Below the pieces are notes generated by a model. That model searched no databases, was not told where the DNA came from, and saw only the letters and a program-made list of their open reading frames with translations. DNA of 64,000 nucleotides from Hyaloscypha bicolor E (lineage: Eukaryota; Ascomycota; Leotiomycetes; Helotiales; Hyaloscyphaceae): positions 7,671 to 71,670 of the forward strand of contig NW_020194537.1 in the NCBI RefSeq assembly GCF_002865645.1. The letters run 5' to 3'. This document shows, piece after piece, positions 13,538 to 26,041 of the stretch; positions within the stretch are counted from its first letter, which is position 1, and each line of letters starts with the position of its first letter. The position numbers were made by a program, and so were the translations under genes.

Positions 13538-16500
13538 TTAGAAATTCTCTAAAAATATAAAAGATAATATCTTTTTCTAATTATATATAAATTCTCTAAT
13601 TCGGCCTAGTATTAGATTTTTTAAATACTTTATATATTTATATTATTTCTGAGATTTAAGTTATATACTAAAGGCTATAGCTTTTTATATATAACTTTTC
13701 CTCTTATAATATTTTTCTATCTCATATATTTATTTTTTATTCTATTTATACTTAATCTATTTCTCTATATTTAATTATATAGTATTTATATTAATTAGGT
13801 ATTTAAAGGTATTTATTAGCTTTAATTTTATTATAGAATTAGTAGAATTTAATTCTTCTTTAATTTATTTAATTTCTATAATCTCTCGTTATTTATATAT
13901 TTAATAAAAGTATATTATATTAATTATTAAATGCTTTTCTTAAATAGTTTCTAATTTAATAAAGCATTTATATAATAACTTTAAATTTATATAAACTACT
14001 AGTAGTAATTCTATTTCTAATACTTTATTAATTATAGATTTAACTAAAGTACCTATATTAAAGCTATAAGTTATATTATAGAGTTTTAAAGCTAGAATAC
14101 TTCTAGTAACTCTTTTATATTTAATAGAAAACTAGTAAATAATATTAGTATATTTAGTTCTATTTACTAGAACTAGAATATATCCGATTTAAAAAAAGAG
14201 ATTTCTATTATTTATAAATAAAATATTTATAAATATAATTAAATATAAGAACTTCTTTACTAGCTTTATAAATCTTAGTTCTTTAATAGTATTCTTAATT
14301 TACTATTAAATATATTTATTAAATGCCTTTATATTAGTTTTCGAGGATTTAATAGCTTAAATAGTAATTAATAGATTATATAAAGCTTCTGGTTAATAAA
14401 CTAATATAATATATATTTCTTTAGTATATTAGATAATATATTAGATCTTAATAGAAAGATTTTAGTAAATAGTATTCCTATTATTTATAATAATAATATT
14501 CTTTATAGAAATAGTTCAGAGGTTTTTATATTAATATTTTTATATAAAAGTAATTCTAATAGTATTTATATAAATAATACCTCTATTAAATTTGAGATTA
14601 TAATTAAAAGTAAGACATTTATATTTTTTAGCTAAGAACTTGGTTTTTTAGAGCTTTAGTTACTTTATTTTTATAAAATTATTAGTTCTAATAAATAAAA
14701 TATTATTAGTTTAAAAGCTAATAATTCCGAAGAATTACTTATTATAAAAAAGGCAAGGGTTATAAATTAACTATTCTATAGAAAGCTTATTAATATAATA
14801 GAAATAGTAAGTTTTATACTAGTAATTCCCAGCTTCTAATATATTATATAATAGTTTTATAATCTTTAGAATAGAATTATTTTTTAAATTTAGCTCTTTA
14901 GTAAGTTTATAAAATAAATTAATATAAAAATTATAGTTAAGTAAGGTTATTAATTAGATATAAGCTTGCGAGATATTATATAAATATGACTTTATAGTAT
15001 TTATTATTATAATAATAATATTAAAGATAATTCTCTAGCTAATATATTAAATAATAAATAATTATATTAATATTATATATTTTTTACTATTATTATAAGT
15101 TTAAATAACTAGTTTCAATTTCTTAAATTCTTTTTCCATATCTTTATTCTTAATCTTATTAATAAACCGGGAATTAAAAATATATATTTCTTTTAATATT
15201 TAAAATCTAGAAATAATCTTAAATATACTTTTTTCTAGAAGGCTAGTAATTTTAATTTAATAGAAGTCCTTATATAAATTATTATTCTATAGAAATACTA
15301 TAATATCTAGGGTTTTATAAAAGTATCCTCTATTATATTTTAGTAAAATAGTAGAAATAGTAAAAGGAATTATATCTATATTATTTTTAGTCTTATTATA
15401 AAATTCGGAAATAGATTTAGATTCGAGGCTATTAGTAATAACCTTAATATCTCTTATATAAAAGGGTTTTATAGAAATTAAATAGAAAGTAATATTATTA
15501 TATAGTAAAGCTAATATATAATTCTTTCTATTAATAGCTACTAGCCTATATAGTCTATTCTAACTACTAAATTAACTAGTATTTCTTTTATATTATATAA
15601 GAATATTCGAATTTAAGGAAAGTTTATAGATATTAGTAATACTAGAACTATTTCGGGTATTTAGAGTATTTATAATCTGGTATTTAGCTTAAAGCTTCTA
15701 AATTTCTACTATTATCTTTTTAAATACTATTAATTATTATAATATAGTTAGTAATAAGATATTATATTTAGTTATTTAAAGTAAAATACTATAAACTAAA
15801 AGAATTAAAATAATATTATTAGGTTTTATAAAATTATTAATAGTCTTAAAAGCTATTTAGAATATAATATCCTTATTAATTCTATTAATTTTGACTATAA
15901 TAATAAAATAAATATATTAAATCGGGCTATAATAGTATTCTATAATTTTAATAGAATTATAAGCTTTTATAGAAACGATTTTAATCTTAATTCCTATAGT
16001 ATTTATAAGTTAAGCAAATTTCTTACTAATAAACTACTTTCCGGTATCTATTATAATTTAATTAAAAGGGCCTAAATAGGTATTAATCTAATATTATTTT
16101 AGGATATCCCAAATATATAATATACTAATATTTTAAATCTATTAGATAGTTTAATATCGAGTACTTTTATTAATAATATAAAGTATAAGCTTTCTGGAAA
16201 TATAGAAAATATTAATAATAATAGAATAATTAAAGCTAATATTATTTTTTAGATTAAACTTAAATTATTTTAGTAATTATTCAAATTTCTAATATTACTT
16301 ATAGTATTTTATAAGGTATTTAAAGGCTTCTATATTAATATTATAGCCTGCTTATTCTAGTATATTTCGGAGCTTACTAATAAATAAATAACTAAAATAA
16401 TAATATAGATATTATAATTTGACCTTTATAAAAAAAACAGGAATTATAAATAAAGAATTCAGAAATAAAGCTTTATAGTATAATATTTTAAAGTAGGAAA

Positions 16501-18884
16501 AAGTATTTAAAATATTATATTATAGATATAAAATATCTAGTAGAAATAATGAAATAATTAATAAGATTATTAAAATAGATCTCTAGCTTATCTATATTAG
16601 CTAAGCTAAATAGAAATAAAGTTTTTATAAATATAATATAGAATTATATTTGCCTAATTAGTATTTTTATTATTATAAATCTAATAAAAAATATAGATCT
16701 AATACTAAATTAAATATTAATTTAATCTTTAGTAGTTTTATTAAATTAGATATTATTATTAGTATATTATAAAGCTTGGAATTAGTTAGAACTAGTAATT
16801 AAGAATCTAGAAGCTTTAGTATTAATTATAATTTTATAAAAATAGTAAATATTATATCTTAATATATTATTAATTATAAATATCTAAATATCTTTTATTT
16901 ATTTAATAGGTCCTAAAATATAGTTTTTGCTTATTATCTAGTATATAAAGGAAAAAGAAATAAGGTTATTTATAAGGGTATTAGTTATAGAAATAATAGA
17001 AGTAAAAGTAGTAAAAGTAGTTAAAAAGCTCTTAATAGAAATAAAATAGAAATCTAAATAATATTTCTTTTCTTTATTTATTTCTATTAGTAAAGCTTTA
17101 AAAGCATTATTTACTAATTTGTTTTTATTACTCTTATTATTCTTTTCTTTTTTAAATTTAGTAATATACTATATATAAGTATTATTAAAGTATTTATTAA
17201 AGTTATAGGTATTTCGGGATCTAAATTAGTAAATATTTCTATTTTTAAATCAGGCCTTTTTAGCCTCTTATTTCTTTAATATATATTTCTATAAGTAATA
17301 TTCGGATTTCTTATATATAAAATATAACTTCGAAATATAATTATTATAATTATAGAACTGGAAATAGTTATTACAGGTTCCGAAATTATAGCTAGATCCG
17401 TATTAATAATTTCTAAATAGATAATAGCTTAAAAGATTTTAAAAATAGTATTATTAATTAGTAAAATAGGTTTTAGTATTAATTTATTACTTCTTCTTAT
17501 AAATAGTAATAGATAATTAAAGCTTATTAATTATTACAAAACCGGGCTCTGGGCTTGGAAAGCAGGTAAAATAGCTTTTAATCCGAGGATTCTAAACTAA
17601 GGAGGGAAGCTTATAAGTATAGAAGCTTTGGTATTCTAAATACTAGCCAGCCGCATGTGTTATCGCGGTCACGTGACGCTAAATTTACTAGTAAAGCGGT
17701 GAAGCGTAATATTAATAAGCTAGCCGAGTTTATTAGAAGAGTTCGAAACTATATATTAGTATATTAATAAGCCTTAATAGGAAATAATAATCTTATTATA
17801 TAGAAATTTAGTATTTTATAAAACAGAAATAATACTATATTATAATTTATATAAGTTATTAATTAGTATTTAAATAAGTTTAAATATTATCTTTTTAGAG
17901 TATTTTACTATTATAATTATTAGAATAATAATATTCTATTTATCTAAATTTTAATAATAGAAACCGGGGCCTTTAAAAAAGCTATAGATATTTATATAAG
18001 CTTCTTTATATATATGGCTTGAGAGCTAGTTATTATAGAAATAGTCTTATACTAATTCCTTTAATATAATAGAAAAAGCTCTATATATTAGTAAATATTA
18101 AGGAAAATAGTAAATTTATAATTGAAACTACTATTAGTTCTATTATACTTTTATACTTTAGAATATATCTTTACTATTTCTCTAATAAGCTTTCTAATAG
18201 TAATAATAGATATTAATTAATAGAAGTTCGGATTTAGTAATAATACTAGTAGTAATAAAGGTAGAAGTAGTAAATAACCTTAATTTAGAAAAGATAAATA
18301 GATAGTTTAATTTCTTAACTAAAAGTATCTAGTTCTCTTATATCTAATTCTATTTAAAGTAAAATAAACTAATATAATAGATTCTTAAAGAAAATCTATT
18401 CTAATTAAACTATTATTAATAATATTAGCTTTATTCTATATATTCATTATTTTTTTTTGGATAAGGTTAATAAAGAATTATATAATAGTAAGATTTCTAT
18501 AGTTCTTTTTAATATAAATATTATTATACTAAAGTTAAGCTTAAAGATTTTATATAAATATATAGTTAATTAGATTATATATTATAATATTAAAGTTTTT
18601 GAAATTATTCTAGAATAGATTTTATAGATTATTATTACTCTTTTTATATAAGATATATTAATATATCTTAGTAATTAGATATTTCTAAAAATTAGTCTTT
18701 ATTATAATTACTGGATTAATACTATTCTTTTATTTCTTAATTAGCTTCTTTTCCTTATTAGTATCTATACTAAATCGAGTTTAGGTTCTCTCTAGTATAT
18801 ATATGTGATTTGTAATAAGAGGGGTTTAAAGGTAAGGCAGTTCGTAATAGGTTTATAAAAAGGGTTTAATAGTAAAAGTATTCA

Positions 18885-19025
18885 GATACCCAGATACTTA
18901 GTTTAGATACCAGATTCAAATACCTGATTGAGATACTAGATGCCTGGTTTAGATATTAGATACTTTAGATATCTAGATATCAGATGCCTAATAGAGATAC
19001 CAGATGTTTTAAATACCTAGAGGTA
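18885..19025. repeat. Degenerate minisatellite of AGATACCAGATGCC-like units
   Basis: About eight imperfect units built on AGATACCAGAT, ATACCTGAT and ATGCCTGGT follow each other in the 5' part of the copia element. Spacing is irregular (roughly 13-24 bp), so this is a decayed tandem array and not a CRISPR-like array. Confidence 0.6.
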
Positions 19026-19502
19026 TTAGGGTATTAAAGTAAATATTTCGTTCTTAAATATTTTATTTATAATAAGAAATTTAGAAAGTGAAATATTATA
19101 ATTCCGGAAGGGTTTAAAGCTTAAAGAACTCGATTTAATAGTAAAATCGAAGTAGTAGTTAAAGAGCTTTAAGAGTATATATAGAATATATGTTTTAGAA
19201 AGAGGGTTCTATAAATATAGGTATTATATAAATGAAAAAGATAATTTCTAAGAAGGTAGTTTTAGGACTAAAAGAAGTTGGTTTTAAAGAATAGTAGAAG
19301 TTAAATAGATGAATAGTTAAATAGCTAATCTCTTATTAATTAGTAAGAGCTAGTATCTTCTCTATAGGCTACCGAATACTTTTATAAAGTTAATAAGTAG
19401 TTCCCTTCTTTAATATAGAATAAATTAGATTTGTTTTAGGCTATTAAATGCTTTTAGAACTAATCTAAAATCTCCTCTAATCTATATATATAAACTAATT
19501 AG

Positions 19503-19777
19503 TATTAGTTTACTAGTAATATATAATACTATTATATAGGTATAAAAATACTAATTATATTAGTTAGTAAAGTTATTATTTAGAAGTAGGAATTATAATA
19601 TTATAATATTAATATATAATCTCTAAATCTACTAAACCTAAAAGGGTCTAGTTTACTAGTCGAGTTACCTATAAAATATAAGGTTATATAACTATATCTT
19701 ATATCCTATTACTTATATCTCGTATCCCGTATTCCGTAACTATATATATAACTCTCAAAGAAATAGCTATATTAATA
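19503..19777 (-). repeat. Copia LTR (5' LTR relative to element)
   Basis: Direct repeat partner of 13,235-13,537. Both begin TATTAGTTTACTAGTAATATATAA-like and end with AAATAGCTAT then TTAATA. Differences are mostly C/T and G/A, consistent with RIP acting separately on the two LTRs. Confidence 0.8.
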
Positions 19778-20640
19778 ATAACTTTATAATATTCTTTTAA
19801 TAAGCTTATTTTATAATAATAAAAATTATAATTAAAATAATCGAGATTTTTATAAAAGTATTATATAAATATATTTTAAACTAAAAAGTTTATATTATAA
19901 GCTATTTTCTTTTAAAATTATTAATTTATTATAAAGCTTTATAATTTTAAAGAAAAATATAAAAAAAGCTTAAAATTATTATTATTATTTTATTATATAT
20001 TATTAATATTAAAGGAAATAAATTATATAAGTTATATAATATATAATCTAGATTTGTTTTTAGTTTTATTCTTTATTTTATTTAAGTTTAAAAAAGAAGT
20101 TTTTTAATAATTAAATGTTTTATATATTATATATATATAAATCTTATTAATATATTTTCTAATTTTTCTTATTATTCTTTTTTATTTAATAAAATATAAT
20201 TAAAAGCCTAAGCCAAGAATTATTATTATTAATATATATAAAATTAATTATCTTAAAATTATTGATTCTAATTATTTAATAAAATAACTTTAGCTTTTTA
20301 TATAATTAAAAATTATAAATAATTCCGAATTCTTTAATATTTTTAATATAAAGAAAGGCTTATAAATTATTAAAATTACCTTATATAATAAAGTTAATCT
20401 TTATAATCTTTAAAAATATCTTTTCTTTTTATATATTATTTATAATTAGAATTATAAATATAAATATATTATAAGATAATTCTTACTTAATAAAAGAATT
20501 AATTAATAATAAAGGAAATTATATTACTTTTTTAATATATTTTAAAAGCAGAATATTATTAAAGAAAGATATTTAAATAATTATAGAATTACTTAATATA
20601 ATAATTAGAGTACTAAATATTGGATTTCGCTCGATTTCGG
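19778..20640. repeat. AT-rich RIP-like remnant, no gene
   Basis: Extremely AT-rich sequence with stops in all frames lies between the copia LTR and the gene island. Composition changes abruptly near 20,640, which I take as the edge of the repeat compartment. Confidence 0.6.
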
Positions 20641-22614
20641 GTTTAAGGGCATTTATAAGCACTCTAGCTTGCTTTCTGAATCCCTTCTGCTATTAAATAA
20701 ATAATTAAAACACGTGGAATTTGGCTAGAGTATTTCTATTCAAATAATATATCCGTTTTAGAGATTTCTTAGTAGCAAGTACTTTGGCTTGCAGGCGCTT
20801 AAAGAATCTTACAGGAGGTATGGCAAACTTTAATTTTGCAATGTCGCAGATTAATTAATAAAGTAGTTGTGAAGTAATTATAAAAATTAGAAATCTATAA
20901 TTAGTAATTATTCTCTCTAGACGCGATTTCCAAAGCTCGGTAAAAATTGGTGTTTTAAAGCTAGTTTCGCATACCGCTATAAATCTATACTTAAGCAGTA
21001 GCTCTTTCGCTCTCCGTCGACTCTCATAACCATAACCTAGACTGCACTATTGCCTACCGCAAGATGCGGAACCGGGGCCAACGCGTATTCCCTGGATACA
21101 GTCCGCCAGCCGTTTATCTTAGACATATATGTCTTGAAGTAAGAGATTTAACCTAGCCACACTGGCTAGAATAGTATAGGAGACGAGACGAATTTATTGT
21201 TGTCAAATCGACAAATACTGTTAAGATTCGGATGAACTTTCACTTCTGCCAGCTGCAGATGGATTGTCTAGTACTATGACGTTGAAGTGGACTAAGAATT
21301 CCTCCATGGCTAAAAACATTATGACAAAGCTCCGAATACTATACGTTGCCTTGTTTGCCTCCCTCTTGACAACCCTGAGGCGTTTCTGATGTAGTGTCCA
21401 GCAATGAATCGCTCATTTTAACGACAAGTAAAGGGTCCGTGCCCTGCTTAGAGGCCAGCTTTCTACTTCCCTATTGGTAGTGATACTCAATGACCAATAG
21501 ATCAGTGAGAAGCAAGGTTCAATCAAGGAATGCCAAAGACAAATATTTCACGTGACCCTCTTAGCCACTCTCGTTTCATTGAAAATAACAGGTGGAAGAA
21601 GGCGGGGACTTGTCACTCCTCGTTGCCCTTCATGTTTTGAAGTAAGGGTTTCAATGACCCTGTGCCCCTAGAACATTCCTTGTACAAGGAATAAGTGCTA
21701 AATGTGAGAAGCGAGCCTGTTTGAGGAGGACTTTAATGCACCACGGTTTATGAGACATTCAAGAGGGAAATATGGACTTGAATGTTCAACAGTTTGTTGG
21801 AAATTCAAGTCCGGTTTCTTGTAACTGTCCCAGGAGTTCTTGACCCTTCCGCTCTCCTTCTCCGCTGAATGTCCCCGCGATGTTTAGAACATTCGGTAGT
21901 TATACTTTCCAATGGCCGCACGAGATCCCAAACCTTCAATTTCCGTCCTTATTTCTCAATATCCCTCGACTTGCAGAACATTCAAATCCATACTCCCAAA
22001 TACACCACAACTTGCAGTACATTCAAACTTCAAAACTCCGAGGTCTCGAAGGCAAATATAATGATCAGCACTCCCTTGAAGAATGCACGAATCCTCCAAT
22101 TCCGGACTTCAATCTCAACGCGAGTTAGGTCGAAAACCAGAGAGTGCCCTGGCTGTTGACCTAGGGAGGAAAGAGTTTAAGATCGGAAGGTTCAAAATCA
22201 ACATACAGAATGAGATTGAGTCCATAATTGGAGAAGTATTTTGCAACATTTGACAGCAAAGGCGAACTTGAGAGCAGTGATGCATCCAGAAACACAGCAC
22301 TTGCCAAATCGGATATAGGATGAGCTGCCCGCAAGCACGCACTATTTATTGGTGCACGGATTTGAACAGAATATGAACCGCTCGCCGGGTCAACACGGCG
22401 GGCAGAACTCCGAATCTGTTTGCCATAAACTCATCCCATTGAGAGGTACAGTGTCAACCGTCGAGCCTCGTGCTCTTTAAATACCGCCTCAACCACCATC
22501 TTCCCTTCCATATCTCAGAAAGCTACTCCCATAACCATCACCGAAAAAGTCTTGGTTGGGAAATGTGACTTAAGTTTTCTTCAAGCAAATCGGGTTGGTA
22601 GATCTGAATAAGCT
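20641..22614. other. Gene-free 2 kb at the border of the gene island
   Basis: Composition is normal here but no convincing coding region was found. The open frames around 21.9-22.3 kb are short and resemble no protein I know. The one structured signal is a cluster of GAACATTC/GAATGTTC octamers at 21,671, 21,780, 21,887 and 21,976, described as a finding. The 3' end of the GPATCH1 gene closes the interval, so part of it will be 3' UTR. Confidence 0.5.
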
Positions 22615-24798
22615 TCATTCGTCATCATCACTATCATCCCCAAAAATAGCCTTGAACACTGCCTCTCCAGCCCTCTGTCCCTCGAGTGCTTCATTTCTCT
22701 CCGCATCAACGACAACATCTTCCTTCTTCTCAACTGGAGCGGGAGCCGCCTCAGCAGGTCTATTCTCCATCGTTCGCTCATTCCAATTTGGATTGAACCC
22801 TCCAGATTGCCGCATCATATCATCAATCGCTGTCTTCGAGACCAGATCCGGGGCTGTATTCCTAGGTCCACCTCCCTCGTCGTGTTCAGTAGACCCAGGC
22901 TGCACATGAGCTGGCGGTTTGACGTTGAATCGTTTGCAGAGGAGTCGTGTGGGATACCAGTCTTGAGAGCTTCGAGTCATGGGACCGTACATGCCTAACC
23001 TCGCAGCCTGTTCTGCTGGATCTTCTGGCTTTGGCGCTGGCTTGCTTATCAGAGACTCTGGTGCCGAGGAGCCAGTGGCATCAGAAGCAAGTTTTGGTGC
23101 TGTGGTTGAGGATGTGAAGCGTGTGGCCATCATGCCAGACATTGGTTTGAATATTTGTGCACAGTTAGCAAACTCCCTGAGTTCTTTCAGCCAGTCATCT
23201 CGAGAGACACCCGGGGGCTTTTCTGGTAGAATTGGATAGAGACCAGCTTGGTACTCAAGGAACGTTCGGTATCGAGTGCGTTTGGCTTCGTCTTCGCCGT
23301 ACGGCATAAAGCCGCTGGCACCTCGACTGAGTGCTGCATCGGCTGTATATTTGTCGACTTTGGGGATTTGAGCTAGAAGGTCTTTTTGACGCTCTTCTTC
23401 TGTCATGTTGTATCCTTCTGGTATTTCACCGAGTGCTGCAGGGAGATTGCTCTTCCCAGAGGCAGCCGCAAGTTTGTCTCGCGCTGCAGGAGAGAGGAAG
23501 TCGAATACCGACTTCCCGGGCAATGCTGCTTCTCCAAGTATCAAGGCCCTAGATTTCGGATCCAGTTTTGATGCTTTGGCAGCTTCTGCTGTCGAAAGAT
23601 ATGCTGCATTTTGATAGCCTGGCTTAGGTTGCTTTGAAGATTTCCAACCCTCTGGGATGCTGGGAGGGACGTATTTCCCAGCAGACTGAATCACCGATGA
23701 GAATTCATCATTGGTGCTCAGGAAAAACCCATCTAAGGGTAATCTGCCATCGTGACATTTCCGCAGCCCAGCAGAAGCTTTTGCCATTGCGACCTTCTTG
23801 GAGATAAACACAGGTTTCGACTTCAGCAACGGATTTGCAGCTCCGTTGATAGGTTTCTTCTTTTTCTTGTCCCCTCCTATTACCTTGTTGTAGGATATTC
23901 GAGGTCCAATTTCGTAGGGATCTTCATCGTCTGACCCTGTATCATTCAATATTCCAATTCCAATGCCACCAGTCTTGGGCTTCTTCTTTTTCGATATCTT
24001 CGGTGCCAGGAGTCCCCGGTCGTCATCCTCATCTTCTGATTTGACAGTATTGGATTCTCCAGGACCTGAAGATAATTTCGTCTCCCCATCGAACCCAAGG
24101 CCTTTACGGTCATTCTTCCTGATGAAGCTGATCATATGTGTGTTCTCCGGCGCAAAGAGATGGGTTGCATCCGCGTCATCGCCTGACCTCTCCACATCAT
24201 CCAGATATGCTTTCCGCCGTACCTTTGGCCCAACGCCTTGTCCTTCCTTCCAGCCCATTTTCTTGAGGAGTTTGACACCAATTGTTTCTCCCTCTATCCT
24301 GAAGAGATCAATGAGACCTCCTCGTCGGACGGCATCATCTTGTGTCGAACCAAGTCCTGCGAACCCCTCTACAGTCTGTACCCTTCTGGCATCTTCGGCA
24401 TCGGCGATATCCTCCTCGTCCATAAAATCTTCCGGCCGTTGCTGAGCAGCCTTCGGTTCATCTTTCTTCCTGTTCGTGCGAGAGGATACGAATGTCGAAG
24501 GGGTCCATCCTTCCTTTGACCCTACGGTGTTAAAATATCTGCAGAGTCGTCAGTCGATTGAAGTCTTGTCGGAGAGGAGTGAGAACTCTTACCCTGCGCT
24601 GAAACCGCCAGTGAAAGCTCCATGTAGGCGCTTTAACCCCCGCTCATCCCTCACCTCCTGCTTCCAGACCGGTACATATGATCCGTCATCACGGACGTCT
24701 GGATCTCGAGGAGGGAGAGGTGTTCCAAAGGCTACGTATGGCGATTGCTGAGCTTGAAGGTCGGCCTCGTACTGAGCGCGGGACCGTTTTCCTGACAT
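22615..24798 (-). CDS. G-patch domain protein, GPATCH1/TOUGH family
   Basis: Encodes 709 residues in two exons (24,798-24,593 and 24,538-22,615), joined over a 54 bp intron with GTAAGA donor and CAG acceptor. The start is the ATG in the context of [11 protein letters not shown]. The N-terminus carries the GPATCH1 signature ([26 protein letters not shown], then [11 protein letters not shown] restored across the splice). The G-patch follows at about residues 153-179 ([18 protein letters not shown]). The rest is mostly polar, and the protein ends in an acidic DDSDDDE tail. Family members are spliceosome-associated and act in the nucleus; G-patches generally bind and stimulate DEAH helicases, and which helicase applies here is inference. 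The upstream 1.2 kb is shared with the divergent KIN1 gene. The large open frames opposite exon 2 are shadows. Confidence 0.93.
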
Positions 24799-26041
24799 GG
24801 TGGAAACATGCAAGCTATCTTTGTAATTTAGCAAGGACCGCAGATCTCTGGTAACTCAAATAAGCGCGAGGGAGAAGGCTGTGCTTGAAATCAGAGCCTT
24901 GTGCAGAGCAATTCAATGGTCTCGCTTGTCATTGGCTCATCAAGCGCACGGCGGCCCATTCTACGACAGCCGTCGCCACTCGGCCAGAACCCGGTTTTTC
25001 CTTGCATGAATGTGGTCCAAGGAACTTGACATGGAGTGATATTGGGCATCTATCTGCTTGGCATACTGTACTCCCAAGATTATGGCGATGCGGCTTGACA
25101 TGTTCTTTCAACGCCAGAGCCCGAAAGGGACAACACACTTGTTCCCGTTCCCCAAACCCAGGCGAAGCCACATTAACATCCCCTCTCCGGACTCGCCCCC
25201 TCAAGCGATTCAAAGAAACACGGCCAAGAAATGATTGCTTTGTTCCCTCAGCGACCCGCCGTCCCTCCCAGCAAAGGTTTTATTGCGTGGAAGAAATGGC
25301 GCAAAGGCGCACAGCCCAGCCCTCGATCCTTCGAATGTGCAGCGGCAATGTGACGGAGATAAAAATAAACATTGCAACTGCATTGCACACTTGACACATA
25401 ACAGCCACAGAGGAAGGAGTTAGTCATGGAGAAATGGAGACAGCTAATAGTATTAGCTGCTGAACAGCAAGCTCTAGCCACAATCTTCCAACACGAACTT
25501 TTAGCCCCCGGTCCGCTTTGGCTTCTGTGAGCTCCGACCGAAACGTCAGCGGGCGCTGAATAACAAAAACCACTCCGACTCGTAGCCTCGCCATTATCAG
25601 CTGTGTCTCACTCCTCCCCTCCTCCCCTCCTCCCCTCCTCACTCCTCTCTCCTCTCTCCTCTCTCCTCCCTTCTCCAGAATCCCGATCAATTTCGCAATG
25701 TCGATGGCTAAAGCTTGATTGATGTTTCCCCGCGAAAACAACGAGACGAACCGCTTACTCGCCAGGCCTAATTTGTTGGCGACGCAAGTCCTCGTACCCC
25801 CCAGAAATCAACTTCCAGAATTCTCTCAGGAATTCTCCCTGCAACCCTAGAAACCTTCGTGCTACGACCCCATCGCGCAAAACTTCATCAAGATCGCAAG
25901 AAGCTATCCCAGCGCCCCTCGGTCTACCAAGTTTCAAAGTTCCCCGTGGTCGCGCTAAGCTCTAAGCAAGCCCAGGGGCAGCCAATCCGCGGCTGATTGA
26001 TTGACCTCCCTGGCTGGGAACGACTGATCACCGACCTCCAA
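24799..26041. promoter_or_regulatory. Divergent promoter region between GPATCH1 and KIN1
   Basis: About 1.2 kb separates the two start codons. No coding region is credible here. The KIN1-proximal half holds a long pyrimidine tract at 25,612-25,676 made of CTCCTCCCCT and CTCCTCTCT repeats. CT tracts near the transcription start are a common fungal promoter feature. The sequence from about 25.7 kb to 26,041 is likely KIN1 5' UTR. Confidence 0.5.
25612..25676 (+). repeat. Pyrimidine (CT) tract upstream of KIN1
   Basis: Nearly pure C/T for about 65 bases: three CTCCTCCCC-type units, then CTCTCTCCT units. It lies about 370 bp upstream of the KIN1 start codon, where fungal CT-rich core promoter tracts usually occur. 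Confidence 0.7.

Larger units (their letters stand above)
13235..19777 (-). mobile_element. Ty1/copia LTR retrotransposon, near full length, RIP-degraded
   Basis: Two similar direct repeats (13,235-13,537 and 19,503-19,777) bound about 6 kb of decayed coding sequence. On the minus strand the interior follows copia order: a gag-like zinc-knuckle region near 17.2-17.4 kb, integrase near 16.0-15.8 kb, reverse transcriptase, then RNase H near 14.3-13.8 kb. All frames carry many stops of the C-to-T type. The interior from 13.5 to 16.3 kb is the reverse complement of the plus-strand copy at 9.4-12.1 kb. At about 6.5 kb the element is longer than a plain copia, so the 5' third (17.7-19.5 kb) may hold a nested insertion. 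It is not capable of transposition. Confidence 0.8.

Noticed and set aside
21869..22159. 96-codon plus-strand frame with ATG
   Set aside because: No recognisable motif, overlapping alternative frames of similar length, and repeated octamers below it; not enough to call a gene.
23963..24445. 160-codon plus-strand frame
   Set aside because: It lies entirely opposite the G-patch protein exon, which has clear homology; Ser/Pro-rich composition is typical of a shadow frame.
25997..26041. 15-codon N-terminal extension of KIN1
   Set aside because: It would begin with TTG; the first in-frame ATG is at 26,042.
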